This document shows, one piece after another, positions 34,020 through 42,370 of a DNA stretch of 48,369 nucleotides; position 1 is the stretch's first letter; each line of letters opens with the position of its first letter. The stretch is from an uncultured Clostridium sp. (GTDB taxonomy: Bacteria; Bacillota; Clostridia; Clostridiales; Clostridiaceae): positions 1-48,369 of the forward strand of contig URGW01000029.1 of NCBI GenBank assembly GCA_900547475.1, given 5' to 3'. Made by a program: the position numbers and the translations under genes. The notes under the pieces are model-generated. The model did not search any database. It was not told where the DNA came from and saw only the letters and a program-made list of their open reading frames with translations.

Positions 34020-34050
34020 TTGACTTGGAGTTAACTTCAATGTGTAAAAT
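34020..34050 (+). promoter_or_regulatory. Second MerR-type promoter with 19-bp spacer
   Basis: TTGACT (34020-34025), 19-bp spacer, TAAAAT (34045-34050). The spacer holds a GAGTTAACTTC dyad, a pattern typical of MerR-family operators. It lies 45 nt upstream of the histidine phosphatase start. Half-sites differ from those at 30450, so a different MerR-family protein is expected. Confidence 0.6.
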
Positions 34051-34094
34051 TTAAGTAAAATAATATTTGAAGTATACTTAAGGGAGAGATCGCA

Positions 34095-34671
34095 ATGAAA
34101 AAGACTTTATATTTAATGAGACATGGACAAACTTTATTTAATTTAAGAAGAAAAATACAAGGAAGTTGTGATTCACCTTTAACTGAGTTAGGAAGAGAAC
34201 AAGCAAAAGTTTGCAGGTGGATTTTTAAAAGATATTAAATTTGATAATTATTATAGTTCAACATCAGAACGTAGTTGTGATACATTAGAAATAGTTACTG
34301 ATTATAAGGTTACATACACACGATTAAAGGGATTAAAAGAAATGGATTTTGGTGTATTTGAGGGGGAAAGTGAAGATTTAAATCCAAAGACTCCAGGTGG
34401 ATATGCAACATTTTTTAAAGCCTATGGTGGGGAAACACAAGAAGAAGTAAAACAGCGTTTAAAAAATACATGTATTGAAATTATGGAAAAAGAAGATAAT
34501 CAAATAGTATTAGCAGTATCTCATGCAGGAGCTTGCTATCATTTTTTAAGAAATTGGCATGATGATAAATTTGTAAATACCGAACTTAAGAAAGGATTCC
34601 CTAATTGTTGTATTTTTAAATATGAATATGAGAATAAAGTATTTAATCTTGTTGAAGTTATTAGATTTTAG
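34095..34671 (+). pseudogene. Histidine phosphatase (phosphoglycerate mutase-like), frameshifted
   Basis: The first frame gives MKKTLYLMRHGQTLFNLRRK with the RHG phospho-histidine H10 and runs to TAA at 34236. At about 34209-34212 (GTTTG) one extra T shifts the frame. The other frame continues from GCA 34213 as AGGFLKDIKFDNYYSSTSER, through EMDFGVFEGES and VSHAGACYH, to TAG at 34671. The repaired protein would be 191 aa, normal for the family. AGGGAGA precedes the ATG. Either a real one-base insertion or a base-call error. Activity would be on a small phosphorylated metabolite, not identifiable. Confidence 0.85.
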
Positions 34672-34731
34672 AATTTATTAATATATATTCACATTATATA
34701 TTAAAAAAACGTAAAATAAGGTTGTTTTTTA

Positions 34732-34760
34732 TTGACTTAAAAATAGATATAATAGATAAT
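34732..34760 (+). promoter_or_regulatory. Probable promoter of the T-box transcript
   Basis: TTGACT (34732-34737), 17-bp spacer, GATAAT (34755-34760). This is the best sigma-A match in the 34672-34867 spacer, which has no gene. Confidence 0.45.
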
Positions 34761-34867
34761 ATTATAAAAGAAATATTTTATTTCATTAAATGAAGATAAA
34801 AATTTAATTAATCAAATTTAGGTTTGGATTTTATTTTAATAAAATAAAATTAAAGATTATGATAAGG

Positions 34868-35165
34868 AAGAGTAATTTAGGTAATTACTTTTAGAGAGCT
34901 AAGGTTAGGTGTAACTTAGTAGTAATACTTTTATGAAGCAGCCTTTGAATCGCTTACTGAGAACTAAGAGATACTCTTAATGTAGGTAAAGACGTATATC
35001 CTAACGTTATAAGGAATAGAATATGAATTTGCAACTCAATTTACTGAATAAGGAGTTGTTTCAGGAGTATTCTTACTGAGTGAGTAAAGAGATTTACTTA
35101 TGAGGGTGGTACCGCGGAATTTTATAGCTTCGTCCCTTTTTATAGAGGGATGGGGCTTTTTTTAT
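34868..35165 (+). promoter_or_regulatory. T-box riboswitch leader, candidate Tyr (UAC) specifier
   Basis: Stem I base AAGAGTA (34868-34874) pairs with TACTCTT (34972-34978), continuing TTTAG/CTAAG. AGAGA (34893-34897) is the specifier-loop motif. The T-box core AGGGTGGTACCGCG lies at 35103-35116. The terminator GCTTCGTCCCT/AGGGATGGGGC with seven T ends near 35165. On the 3' side of the specifier loop, TAC immediately precedes TGA (34955-34960), the place of the specifier codon in other T-boxes, suggesting tyrosine. The register could be off. Uncharged tRNA would promote readthrough into the Lrp/aminotransferase pair. Confidence 0.88.
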
Positions 35166-35182
35166 TATAAGGAGGGCTAGTT

Positions 35183-35665
35183 ATGGAAGAAATTTTAGAG
35201 ATTTTAGAAGAGAATAGTAGATATAGTGATGAGCAAATAGCAGTAATGGCTGGGAAAACTGTAGAGGAAGTTAGAGAAGCAATTAGAGATTATGAAGAAA
35301 AAAGTATAATAGCTGGATATACTACTCTTATAAATTGGGAAAATACAGGTAAAGAAACAGTTACTGCTCTTATTGAAGTTAAAATAACACCTCAAAGAGG
35401 AGAAGGTTTTGATAAAGTAGCAGAAAGAATATATAAATTTGATCAAGTTAAAGCATGTTATTTAATGTCTTCAGGGGGTTTTGATCTTACTGTTATAGTT
35501 GAGGGAAAAACAATGAAGGAAGTTGCTATGTTTGTATCAGAAAAGTTAGCGGTACAAGATAATGTAATTGGAACAGCAACACATTTTGTATTAAAGAAGT
35601 ATAAAGATCATGGAACTATATTTAGAGAAAAGAAAAATCCTAATAGGGAGGTAATATTTATATGA
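35183..35665 (+). CDS. Lrp/AsnC-family regulator
   Basis: 160 aa. Winged HTH in residues 1-55 (YSDEQIAVMAGKTVEEVREAI) and a C-terminal RAM effector domain (about 65-145; VKACYLMSSGGFDLTVIVEG). Members sense amino acids and form octamers. It overlaps the aminotransferase gene by 4 nt and lies 18 nt after the T-box terminator. It probably tunes the same amino-acid pathway; its own operator is not visible. Confidence 0.88.
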   Translation: MEEILEILEENSRYSDEQIAVMAGKTVEEVREAIRDYEEKSIIAGYTTLINWENTGKETVTALIEVKITPQRGEGFDKVAERIYKFDQVKACYLMSSGGFDLTVIVEGKTMKEVAMFVSEKLAVQDNVIGTATHFVLKKYKDHGTIFREKKNPNREVIFI

Positions 35666-36837
35666 TGCTAGAAAATATGATAAGAAAAGAAGTTAAGGAA
35701 ATGCCTCCTTCAGGTATAAGAAAATATTTCGATATAGTAAATGAGATGGAGGGGGTAATATCTTTAGGTGTAGGAGAGCCAGATTTTGTTACACCTTGGA
35801 ATGTTAGAGAAGCAGGAATATATTCATTAGAACAAGGTGACACTCACTATTCTTCTAATGCAGGATTTATAGAACTTAGAGAAGAAATTGCTAAGTATTT
35901 ATATAGAAAATTTGATTTAAAGTATAATCCAAAGGATGAGATTTTAGTTACTGTTGGTGGTAGTGAAGGAATTGATATTGCACTTAGGGCTTTAGTTGGA
36001 CCTGGAGATGAAGTTATTATTCCAGAGCCAAGCTTTGTTGCATATAAGGGATGTACAGCATTTACTGGAGCTACTTCAAAGGTTATAAATCTTAAGGCAG
36101 AAAATGATTTTAAGTTAACAGCACAAGAATTAGAAGAAGCAATTACTGAAAAAACAAAAGTAGTTATTATACCATTCCCTAATAATCCAACAGGAGCAAT
36201 AATGACAAGAGAAGAATTAGCTCCACTTGTTGAAGTATTAAAGGACAAGGATATAATTGTTATTTCAGATGAAATATATGCAGAGTTATCTTATGATAAA
36301 CCACATGTATCTATAGCAAGCTTTGCTGAGATTAAGGAAAAAACTCTTGTTATAAATGGTTTTTCTAAGTCTTATGCTATGACAGGATGGAGACTTGGAT
36401 ACGTATGTGGTCACTCAATACTTTTAGATGCTATGAAGAAAATTCATCAATATGCAATAATGTGTTCACCAACAACAGCACAATTTGCAGCAATTGAGGC
36501 TTTAAAAAATGGTGATGAAAGTGTTAGTAAGATGGTTAAGGAATATAATAGAAGAAGAAGAGTTCTTGTTGATGGATTTAGAAAGCTTGGATTAGATTGT
36601 TTTGAACCTCTTGGAGCTTTCTATGTATTCCCATGTATTAAGTCTACAGGAATGACATCTGATGAATTTTGTGAAAAACTTTTATTAAAAGAAAAGGTAC
36701 TAGCAGTGCCAGGAAATGCTTTTGGTGAATGTGGGGAAGGGTTCATTAGAGCGTGTTATGCATCTTCTATGGAAAACATAATGGAGGCACTTAAGAGAAT
36801 TGAAAAATTCTTAGATGAAGAAGTAAATAATAAATAG
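35662..36837 (+). CDS. PLP-dependent class I/II aminotransferase
   Basis: 391 aa, fold type I. Pyridoxal lysine K236 in NGFSKSYAMTGWRLGYVCG; NPTGAIMT and SDEIYAEL supply the PLP contacts. The sequence is of the PatA/aspartate-aromatic aminotransferase group. The T-box leader with a likely Tyr codon points to aromatic amino-acid transamination (4-hydroxyphenylpyruvate to tyrosine), which is an inference. Coupled by a 4-nt overlap to the Lrp regulator; GGGAGGT inside that gene is its ribosome site. Confidence 0.9.
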   Translation: MMLENMIRKEVKEMPPSGIRKYFDIVNEMEGVISLGVGEPDFVTPWNVREAGIYSLEQGDTHYSSNAGFIELREEIAKYLYRKFDLKYNPKDEILVTVGGSEGIDIALRALVGPGDEVIIPEPSFVAYKGCTAFTGATSKVINLKAENDFKLTAQELEEAITEKTKVVIIPFPNNPTGAIMTREELAPLVEVLKDKDIIVISDEIYAELSYDKPHVSIASFAEIKEKTLVINGFSKSYAMTGWRLGYVCGHSILLDAMKKIHQYAIMCSPTTAQFAAIEALKNGDESVSKMVKEYNRRRRVLVDGFRKLGLDCFEPLGAFYVFPCIKSTGMTSDEFCEKLLLKEKVLAVPGNAFGECGEGFIRACYASSMENIMEALKRIEKFLDEEVNNK

Positions 36838-36886
36838 AAAAAGAGATTATTGGAGACTTAGTTTCCGATAATCTCTTTATTTTTTA
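36838..36886. terminator. Terminator shared by aminotransferase and AraC genes
   Basis: AAAGAGATTAT pairs with ATAATCTCTTT, extended by GG/CC, with A before and T after. It can act in both directions; the AraC gene ends at 36884 on the minus strand. Confidence 0.85.
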
Positions 36887-37744
36887 GCTAGTACTAAAAT
36901 TTGAGTATTTCTTAGGTGAAATTCCAACTGCTTTTTTAAAGGTTTTTAAGAAGTTACTATAATCATTAAAACCACATTTTTCACAAACAGAATTAACACT
37001 TTCACCATCAGCTAATAAAGATTTGGCTATAGAAATTCTACGTGCAGTAATATATTTATTTATAGTAGTTCCAGTAGCTGATTTGAAAATTCTACAAATG
37101 TATGAACTACTTAAATAAAAATTATTAGCTAAATCATCTATAGAAATTTGATTCATAATATTATCATTAATGTACTCAATTATAGAATCAACTTGGTTAT
37201 TATATTTATAAGAAAATCTATCAGTAAAATCAGTATGATTTTTAATATAAGTTTTATTTAAGAAAGTCATCAATTCTAAAAAACTAGCATGTTCAATTAC
37301 ATCAGATCCAAATCCATCAGAAGCTAAAATTTTATTTATAAAATATATAAATCTACTTTGCTCATCCTTATTTAAAGAAATTTTATGACTAAAATTATTA
37401 TCTCGACTAGAAAAACAAAAATCTAAGTTAGTATTATTTGTACAACATGATTTTAAGAATTCAGGATAAATGGAAATAACAATTCTTTCATGAACTATTT
37501 TATCTAATTGTGATATATAGTGACTTTCAAATTGATTTATTACAAAAAGATCACCAGGTTTAATATCATAAAATTTATTATCGATTAAAAACTGTTTACC
37601 ACCAGAAATTGAGTAATATATTTCATAACAATCATGTATATGCATAGACATAGACTTTTCTTCTTTGTACAAGTGAGCAATAGAAAAATATTTATTATCA
37701 ATACAATTCTTTATTGAATCACTACAAGAATTACATTCTTTCAT
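36884..37744 (-). CDS. AraC-family transcription regulator of the uronate operon
   Basis: 286 aa from the ATG at 37742-37744, preferred because AAAGGA lies about 9 nt upstream; the frame extends further to 37825 but overlaps the promoter region. N-terminal cupin sensor (about 20-125; MHIHDCYEIYYSISGG, PGDLFVINQFESH) and C-terminal double HTH (about 185-286; ISIDDLANNFYLSSSYICRIFK, CGFNDYSNFLKTFKKAVGISP). Divergent from the KDPG aldolase operon, so the likely activator of that operon in response to an unsaturated uronate or KDG. Confidence 0.88.
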   Translation of the reverse strand: MKECNSCSDSIKNCIDNKYFSIAHLYKEEKSMSMHIHDCYEIYYSISGGKQFLIDNKFYDIKPGDLFVINQFESHYISQLDKIVHERIVISIYPEFLKSCCTNNTNLDFCFSSRDNNFSHKISLNKDEQSRFIYFINKILASDGFGSDVIEHASFLELMTFLNKTYIKNHTDFTDRFSYKYNNQVDSIIEYINDNIMNQISIDDLANNFYLSSSYICRIFKSATGTTINKYITARRISIAKSLLADGESVNSVCEKCGFNDYSNFLKTFKKAVGISPKKYSNFSTS

Positions 37745-37902
37745 TAAAAACAATCCTTTCCATATTTTACTTAAATTATAATATATTAGTTCAATATTTT
37801 CAAGATTTATGCAATGATACAACAAGAAATAGCAAATTTAAAATGATAAACTTTACCTATAGAGATAATAATATGCTACATAAATAATATAGAGGTGAGG
37901 GA

Positions 37903-38865
37903 ATGAATGATATATTAAAGAAAATACAATCAACAGGAATTATACCAGTTGTAAAAATAGAAAAGGTTGAAGATGCAGTTCCATTAGCTAAAGCATTATG
38001 TGAAGGTGGCCTACCATGTGCTGAAGTCACATTTAGAACTACTGCAGCTAAAGAATCAATAAAACAAATGGTACAAGCTTATCCTAATATGTTAGTAGGG
38101 GCAGGAACTGTATTAAATACTAAGCAAGTGGATGAAGCTGTTGAAGCAGGAGCTAAATTTATAGTAAGTCCTGGTTTAAACCCTAAAGTAGTTCAATATT
38201 GTAATGAAAAAGGAGTATTAATAGTTCCAGGTTGCTCTAATCCAAGTGATGTAGAAGAAGCAATCCAATTAGGACTTGATGTAGTTAAGTTTTTCCCAGC
38301 AGAAGCAGCTGGTGGATTAAAAATGATAAAAGCTATGGCAGCGCCATATGGAAATATTAAGTTTATGCCTACAGGAGGAATAAATATTAATAATTTAGAA
38401 AGTTATTTAAGCTTTAATAAGATAATTGCTTGTGGTGGAACATGGATGGTGATACCCGAATTAATAGAATCAGGTAATTTTGAAGAAATTAAAAAGCTTA
38501 CAAGAGAAGCTGTAGAAAAAATGCTAGGATTTGAATTACTGCATGTAGGAATTCATCCAACAGATTCTGAAAGCTCTACAGAAATAGCAGGAGCATTTGA
38601 AAATTTATTTGGATTTAAGAGCAATGAAAAGGAATCGGCTATATTTGCAGGTACGTATATAGAAGCATTAAAGAATAAATTTTTAGGTACTCATGGTCAT
38701 TTAGCAATAGGTACTAATAATATAGATAGAGCTATATATTATTTGAAAAATAAAGGATATGAAATTGATGAAAACAATAAGTTCTTTAATGAAAAAGGAA
38801 ATTTAATTTCAAATTATTTAAAAAAGGAAATTGGTGGATTTGCTATCCATTTACTACAAAAATAG
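37903..38865 (+). CDS. eda: KDPG aldolase with an extra C-terminal VOC-like domain
   Basis: 320 aa, versus about 205-215 for ordinary KDPG/KHG aldolase. Residues 1-205 are the class I aldolase: E41 in AEVTFRTT, Schiff-base K129 in VVKFFPAEAAGG, and FMPTGGIN. Residues about 208-320 form a second domain (LLHVGIHPTDSES, HGHLAIGTNNIDRAIYYL, GGFAIHLLQK) that looks like a glyoxalase/VOC beta-alpha module. The enzyme splits 2-keto-3-deoxy-6-phosphogluconate to pyruvate and glyceraldehyde-3-phosphate. First gene of the operon; GAGGTGAGGG before the ATG. The role of the tail is unknown, perhaps a fused lyase or sugar-binding module. Confidence 0.9.
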   Translation: MNDILKKIQSTGIIPVVKIEKVEDAVPLAKALCEGGLPCAEVTFRTTAAKESIKQMVQAYPNMLVGAGTVLNTKQVDEAVEAGAKFIVSPGLNPKVVQYCNEKGVLIVPGCSNPSDVEEAIQLGLDVVKFFPAEAAGGLKMIKAMAAPYGNIKFMPTGGININNLESYLSFNKIIACGGTWMVIPELIESGNFEEIKKLTREAVEKMLGFELLHVGIHPTDSESSTEIAGAFENLFGFKSNEKESAIFAGTYIEALKNKFLGTHGHLAIGTNNIDRAIYYLKNKGYEIDENNKFFNEKGNLISNYLKKEIGGFAIHLLQK

Positions 38866-38877
38866 GAGGAGAGAGTT

Positions 38878-39906
38878 ATGGCTAAAGTAGTTACATTAGG
38901 TGAAATTATGCTAAGACTATCACCTCCAGGAAATGAAAGATTTATGCAGGCAACATCATTTGACATTAATTATGGTGGAGGAGAGGCAAATGTTGCAGTT
39001 TCTTTAGCTAACTATGGGCATAATGTTAGCTTTGTTAGTAAAATTCCTAATAATGCAATAGGCGAATGTGCTATTGGAACATTAAGAAAATTTAATGTTA
39101 ATTGTGATCATATTGCAAGAGGTGGAGATAGGTTAGGAATTTACTTCTTAGAAAATGGAGCATCAATTCGTCCATCAAGTGTTGTTTATGATAGATCAAA
39201 TTCAGCAATAGCTGAAGCTGATGTATCAGAATTTGATTTTGATGAAATATTCAATGGGGTTGATTTGTTTCATGTATCAGGAATAACGCCAGTTATAAGT
39301 AAAAAGGGAGCTAAAATAACATTAGCTGCTTTAAAGAGTGCTAAAAATAATAATGTAAAAGTATCATTTGATTTAAATTATAGAGCAAAATTATGGACAG
39401 AAGAAATTAGTGAAAAGCAAGAAGTTTTATCAGAAATGATGGAGTATGTAGATATTTGTTTTGGTAATCCAAAAGATGCAGCAAAGATGTTAGCATTTAA
39501 TGATGGTGAAAATGATTTTATAAATGGTGATTATTCAATATGTATAAGTGAAGAAAATATGAAAAAAGTTATAGAAAAATATAAATTTGAATATTTAATA
39601 ACAACTAATAGACAAAGTATAAGTGCATCGGATAATGGATGGTCATCATTAGTATGCAATAGTGAAAGGCTTTATAATAGTAAAAAATATAACTTGCATA
39701 TTGTAGATAGAGTTGGTGGAGGAGATTCCTTTGCAGCTGGATTTTTACATGGAGTATTAAGTGATTATACAATGGAGCAATCTTTAGAATTTGCAACAGC
39801 AGCTGCAGCTATTAAGCATACAATGCCAGGTGATTTAAATATAACTACTGTAGATGAGGTGCTTAAGCTAGCATTAGGTGATGGAGCAGGTAGAGTAGAT
39901 AGATAA
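38878..39906 (+). CDS. kdgK: 2-keto-3-deoxygluconate kinase
   Basis: 342 aa, PfkB family. GEIMLRLSPPGNERFMQA N-terminus, NYGGGEANVAVSLANYG substrate region, and catalytic DRVGGGDSFAAGFLHG near the C-terminus. Phosphorylates KDG to KDPG for the aldolase encoded 12 nt upstream. The family and the context with kduI/kduD make KDG the likely substrate. AGGAGGAGAG site. A 104-nt gap with no gene precedes kduI. Confidence 0.92.
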   Translation: MAKVVTLGEIMLRLSPPGNERFMQATSFDINYGGGEANVAVSLANYGHNVSFVSKIPNNAIGECAIGTLRKFNVNCDHIARGGDRLGIYFLENGASIRPSSVVYDRSNSAIAEADVSEFDFDEIFNGVDLFHVSGITPVISKKGAKITLAALKSAKNNNVKVSFDLNYRAKLWTEEISEKQEVLSEMMEYVDICFGNPKDAAKMLAFNDGENDFINGDYSICISEENMKKVIEKYKFEYLITTNRQSISASDNGWSSLVCNSERLYNSKKYNLHIVDRVGGGDSFAAGFLHGVLSDYTMEQSLEFATAAAAIKHTMPGDLNITTVDEVLKLALGDGAGRVDR

Positions 39907-40010
39907 TAAAAAGTTCAATATTTGCAATATTTAGGAGTGGAAATAACGGGAAATAGTTAATTTAGAATATTAAAATAGAAGTATAGAATATAAAAAGGGG
40001 ATATGGAGAT

Positions 40011-40838
40011 ATGGAATTAAGAACAGCAGCATCACCAAAAGATGTAAAACATTATACAACTGATAGATTAAGAGAAGAATTCTTAGTACAAGATTTATTT
40101 GTGAAAAACGAAGTGAAAATGGTATATAGCCATATAGATCGTATAATTATTGGAGCAGCAGTTCCTAGCAAATCATTATCATTAGATGAAGGAAGTGAGC
40201 TAAGAGCTGAATATTTTCTTCAAAGAAGAGAGCTTGGAGTAATTAATATAGGTGGAAAAGGAAAAGTAAAGGTAGATGGAACAGAATATGTTCTAGAATA
40301 TAAAGATGGAATGTACATTGGGATGGGAAGCAAGGATATAGAATTTTTAAGTGAAGATGAAAATAATCCAGCAAAATTCTATTTTAATAGTGCACCAGCA
40401 CATAAAACATATCCAACAGTTCTTATTAAACCAGAAGATTGTGTAACTGTAGAATTAGGGTCTTTAGAAGAAGCTAATCATAGAGTTATAAGAAAATATA
40501 TTCTTCCTGGACAAGTAGAAAGTTGTCAACTTGTTATGGGAATGACTCAATTAAAACCAGGAAGTGTTTGGAATACTATGCCTTGTCATACTCATGATAG
40601 AAGAATGGAGGTATATTTATACTTTGAAGTTCCAGAAAATAATTTTGTAATGCATTATATGGGGGAACCAACAGAAACAAGACATATAGTTACTAGAAAT
40701 GAAGAAATAGTAATTTCACCAAGTTGGTCAATTCATTCTGGTGTAGGAAGTAAGGCATATACATTTATTTGGGGTATGGTTGGAGAAAATCAAGATTTTG
40801 ATGATATGGATGCAGTAAAAATGAGTGATTTAAGATAG
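40011..40838 (+). CDS. kduI: 5-keto-4-deoxyuronate isomerase
   Basis: 275 aa, matching the family length. Cupin metal site visible as CHTHDRRMEVYLYF (His, His, Glu) with the last His in SPSWSIHSGVGS. Converts 5-keto-4-deoxyuronate (4-deoxy-L-threo-5-hexosulose uronate) to 3-deoxy-D-glycero-2,5-hexodiulosonate in the cytosol. Intact here, in contrast to the RpiB/DhuI-type isomerase downstream that would do the same reaction. Confidence 0.95.
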   Translation: MELRTAASPKDVKHYTTDRLREEFLVQDLFVKNEVKMVYSHIDRIIIGAAVPSKSLSLDEGSELRAEYFLQRRELGVINIGGKGKVKVDGTEYVLEYKDGMYIGMGSKDIEFLSEDENNPAKFYFNSAPAHKTYPTVLIKPEDCVTVELGSLEEANHRVIRKYILPGQVESCQLVMGMTQLKPGSVWNTMPCHTHDRRMEVYLYFEVPENNFVMHYMGEPTETRHIVTRNEEIVISPSWSIHSGVGSKAYTFIWGMVGENQDFDDMDAVKMSDLR

Positions 40839-40867
40839 AAAGTAAAAAATATTGGAGGATTTTAATT

Positions 40868-41671
40868 ATGAATAATTTAAGTAAGTTTTCTTTAGAAGGT
40901 AAGATAGCATTAATTACAGGGGCAGCATATGGAATAGGATTTGAAATTGCTAAATCTTATGCAGAGGCAGGAGCAACTATAGTATTCAATGATATAAAGC
41001 AAGAATTAGTAGACAAAGGACTTGCATCATATGCAGAATTAGGAATAAAGGCACATGGATATGTGTGTGATGTAACTGATGAAGATAAGGTAAATGAAAT
41101 GATTCAAAAAATAGAAGAAGAAGTTGGAGTTATTGACATTTTAGTAAATAATGCAGGAATAATAAAACGCATTCCAATGTTAGAAATGAAGGCTTCTGAT
41201 TTTAGACAAGTAATTGATGTGGACTTAAATGCACCATTTATAGTAGCTAAAGCAGTAATTCCATCAATGATTAAAAAAGGCCATGGAAAAATTATAAATA
41301 TTTGTTCTATGATGAGTGAATTAGGTAGAGAAACAGTAGCGGCATATGCAGCAGCTAAGGGTGGATTAAAGATGCTTACTAAAAATATTGCATCAGAATT
41401 TGGTGAATATAATATTCAATGTAATGGTATTGGACCAGGATATATAGCAACACCTCAAACAGCACCACTTAGAGAAGTGCAAGAAGATGGTTCTAGACAT
41501 CCATTTGATCAATTTATAGTAGCAAAAACACCAGCAGCAAGATGGGGAACACCAGAAGATTTAGCAGGTCCGGCAGTATTTTTAGCATCAGATGCTTCTG
41601 ATTTTGTAAATGGGCATATTCTATATGTTGATGGTGGCATATTAGCTTATATTGGGAAACAACCTAAATAA
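40868..41671 (+). CDS. kduD: SDR dehydrogenase, KduD/DhuD type
   Basis: 267 aa. Rossmann motif TGAAYGIG (18-25), NNAGI, and catalytic Ser/Tyr/Lys around SMMSELGRETVAAYAAAKGG. Reduces 3-deoxy-D-glycero-2,5-hexodiulosonate to 2-keto-3-deoxygluconate with NAD(P)H. Sequence alone cannot exclude gluconate 5-dehydrogenase activity, but placement between kduI and an RpiB/DhuI-like gene fits KduD/DhuD. GGAGGA site. Confidence 0.9.
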   Translation: MNNLSKFSLEGKIALITGAAYGIGFEIAKSYAEAGATIVFNDIKQELVDKGLASYAELGIKAHGYVCDVTDEDKVNEMIQKIEEEVGVIDILVNNAGIIKRIPMLEMKASDFRQVIDVDLNAPFIVAKAVIPSMIKKGHGKIINICSMMSELGRETVAAYAAAKGGLKMLTKNIASEFGEYNIQCNGIGPGYIATPQTAPLREVQEDGSRHPFDQFIVAKTPAARWGTPEDLAGPAVFLASDASDFVNGHILYVDGGILAYIGKQPK

Positions 41672-41696
41672 TTTTTAGAATAGGGAGAATATTAAA

Positions 41697-42337
41697 ATGA
41701 AAATTGCATTAATAAATGAAAATAGTCAAGCTTCAAAAAATGAAATGATATTTGAAACTTTAAAGAAAGTAGTAGAACCAAAAGGACATGAAGTTTTTAA
41801 TTATGGAATGTATAGTGCTGAGGATAATGAGCAATTAACATATGTTCAAAATGGAATTTTAGCTGCGATATTACTTAACTCTGGAGCAGCTGATTATGTA
41901 ATAACAGGTTGTGGAACTGGTGAAGGAGCTATGCTTGCATGTAATTCATTTCCAGGAGTTCTATGTGGACATGTAGTAGATCCATCTGAGATGCATATAT
42001 GTTTGCACAAATAAATGATGGTAATGCCATAGCATTACCTTTTGCTAAAGGATTTGGATGGGGAGCTGAATTAAACTTACAATATATATTTGAAAAATTA
42101 TTTGAAGGTGAAAGTGGTCAAGGATATCCTAAGGATAGAGTGATTCCAGAGCAAAGAAATAAAAAAATATTAGATGAAGTTAAAAAGGTAACTCATGTTG
42201 ATTTAGTAACTATATTAAAGAATTTAGATCAAGATTTAGTAAAAGGTGCAATCGCAGGACAAAAATTTAAGGAATATTTTTTTGAAAATTGTAAGTGTGA
42301 GAAAATAAGAGAATGTATTGAAACTATCTTAGAGTAA
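41697..42337 (+). pseudogene. dhuI: RpiB/LacAB-family isomerase (DhuI-like), frameshifted
   Basis: The first frame gives MKIALINENSQASKNEMIF... with GCGTGEGAMLACN and VVDPS, then ends at TAA shortly after 42000. Frame two resumes as AYMFAQINDGNAIALPFAKG. The break is at 41988-41991, GAGA where GA would keep the frame: TCT-GA(GA)-TGCATATATG should read S-D-A-Y-M. Corrected, the protein is 212 aa, the size of streptococcal DhuI, an RpiB-family isomerase that does the KduI reaction on unsaturated uronates. Either a 2-bp duplication or a base-call error. Intact kduI nearby could compensate. Confidence 0.85.
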
Positions 42338-42370
42338 TATAAATTCTAAGTAAAAGGTGTGGATATAAAT

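Noticed and set aside
35204..36248. Minus-strand frames across the Lrp and aminotransferase genes
   Set aside because: Shadows of clearly recognisable plus-strand proteins.
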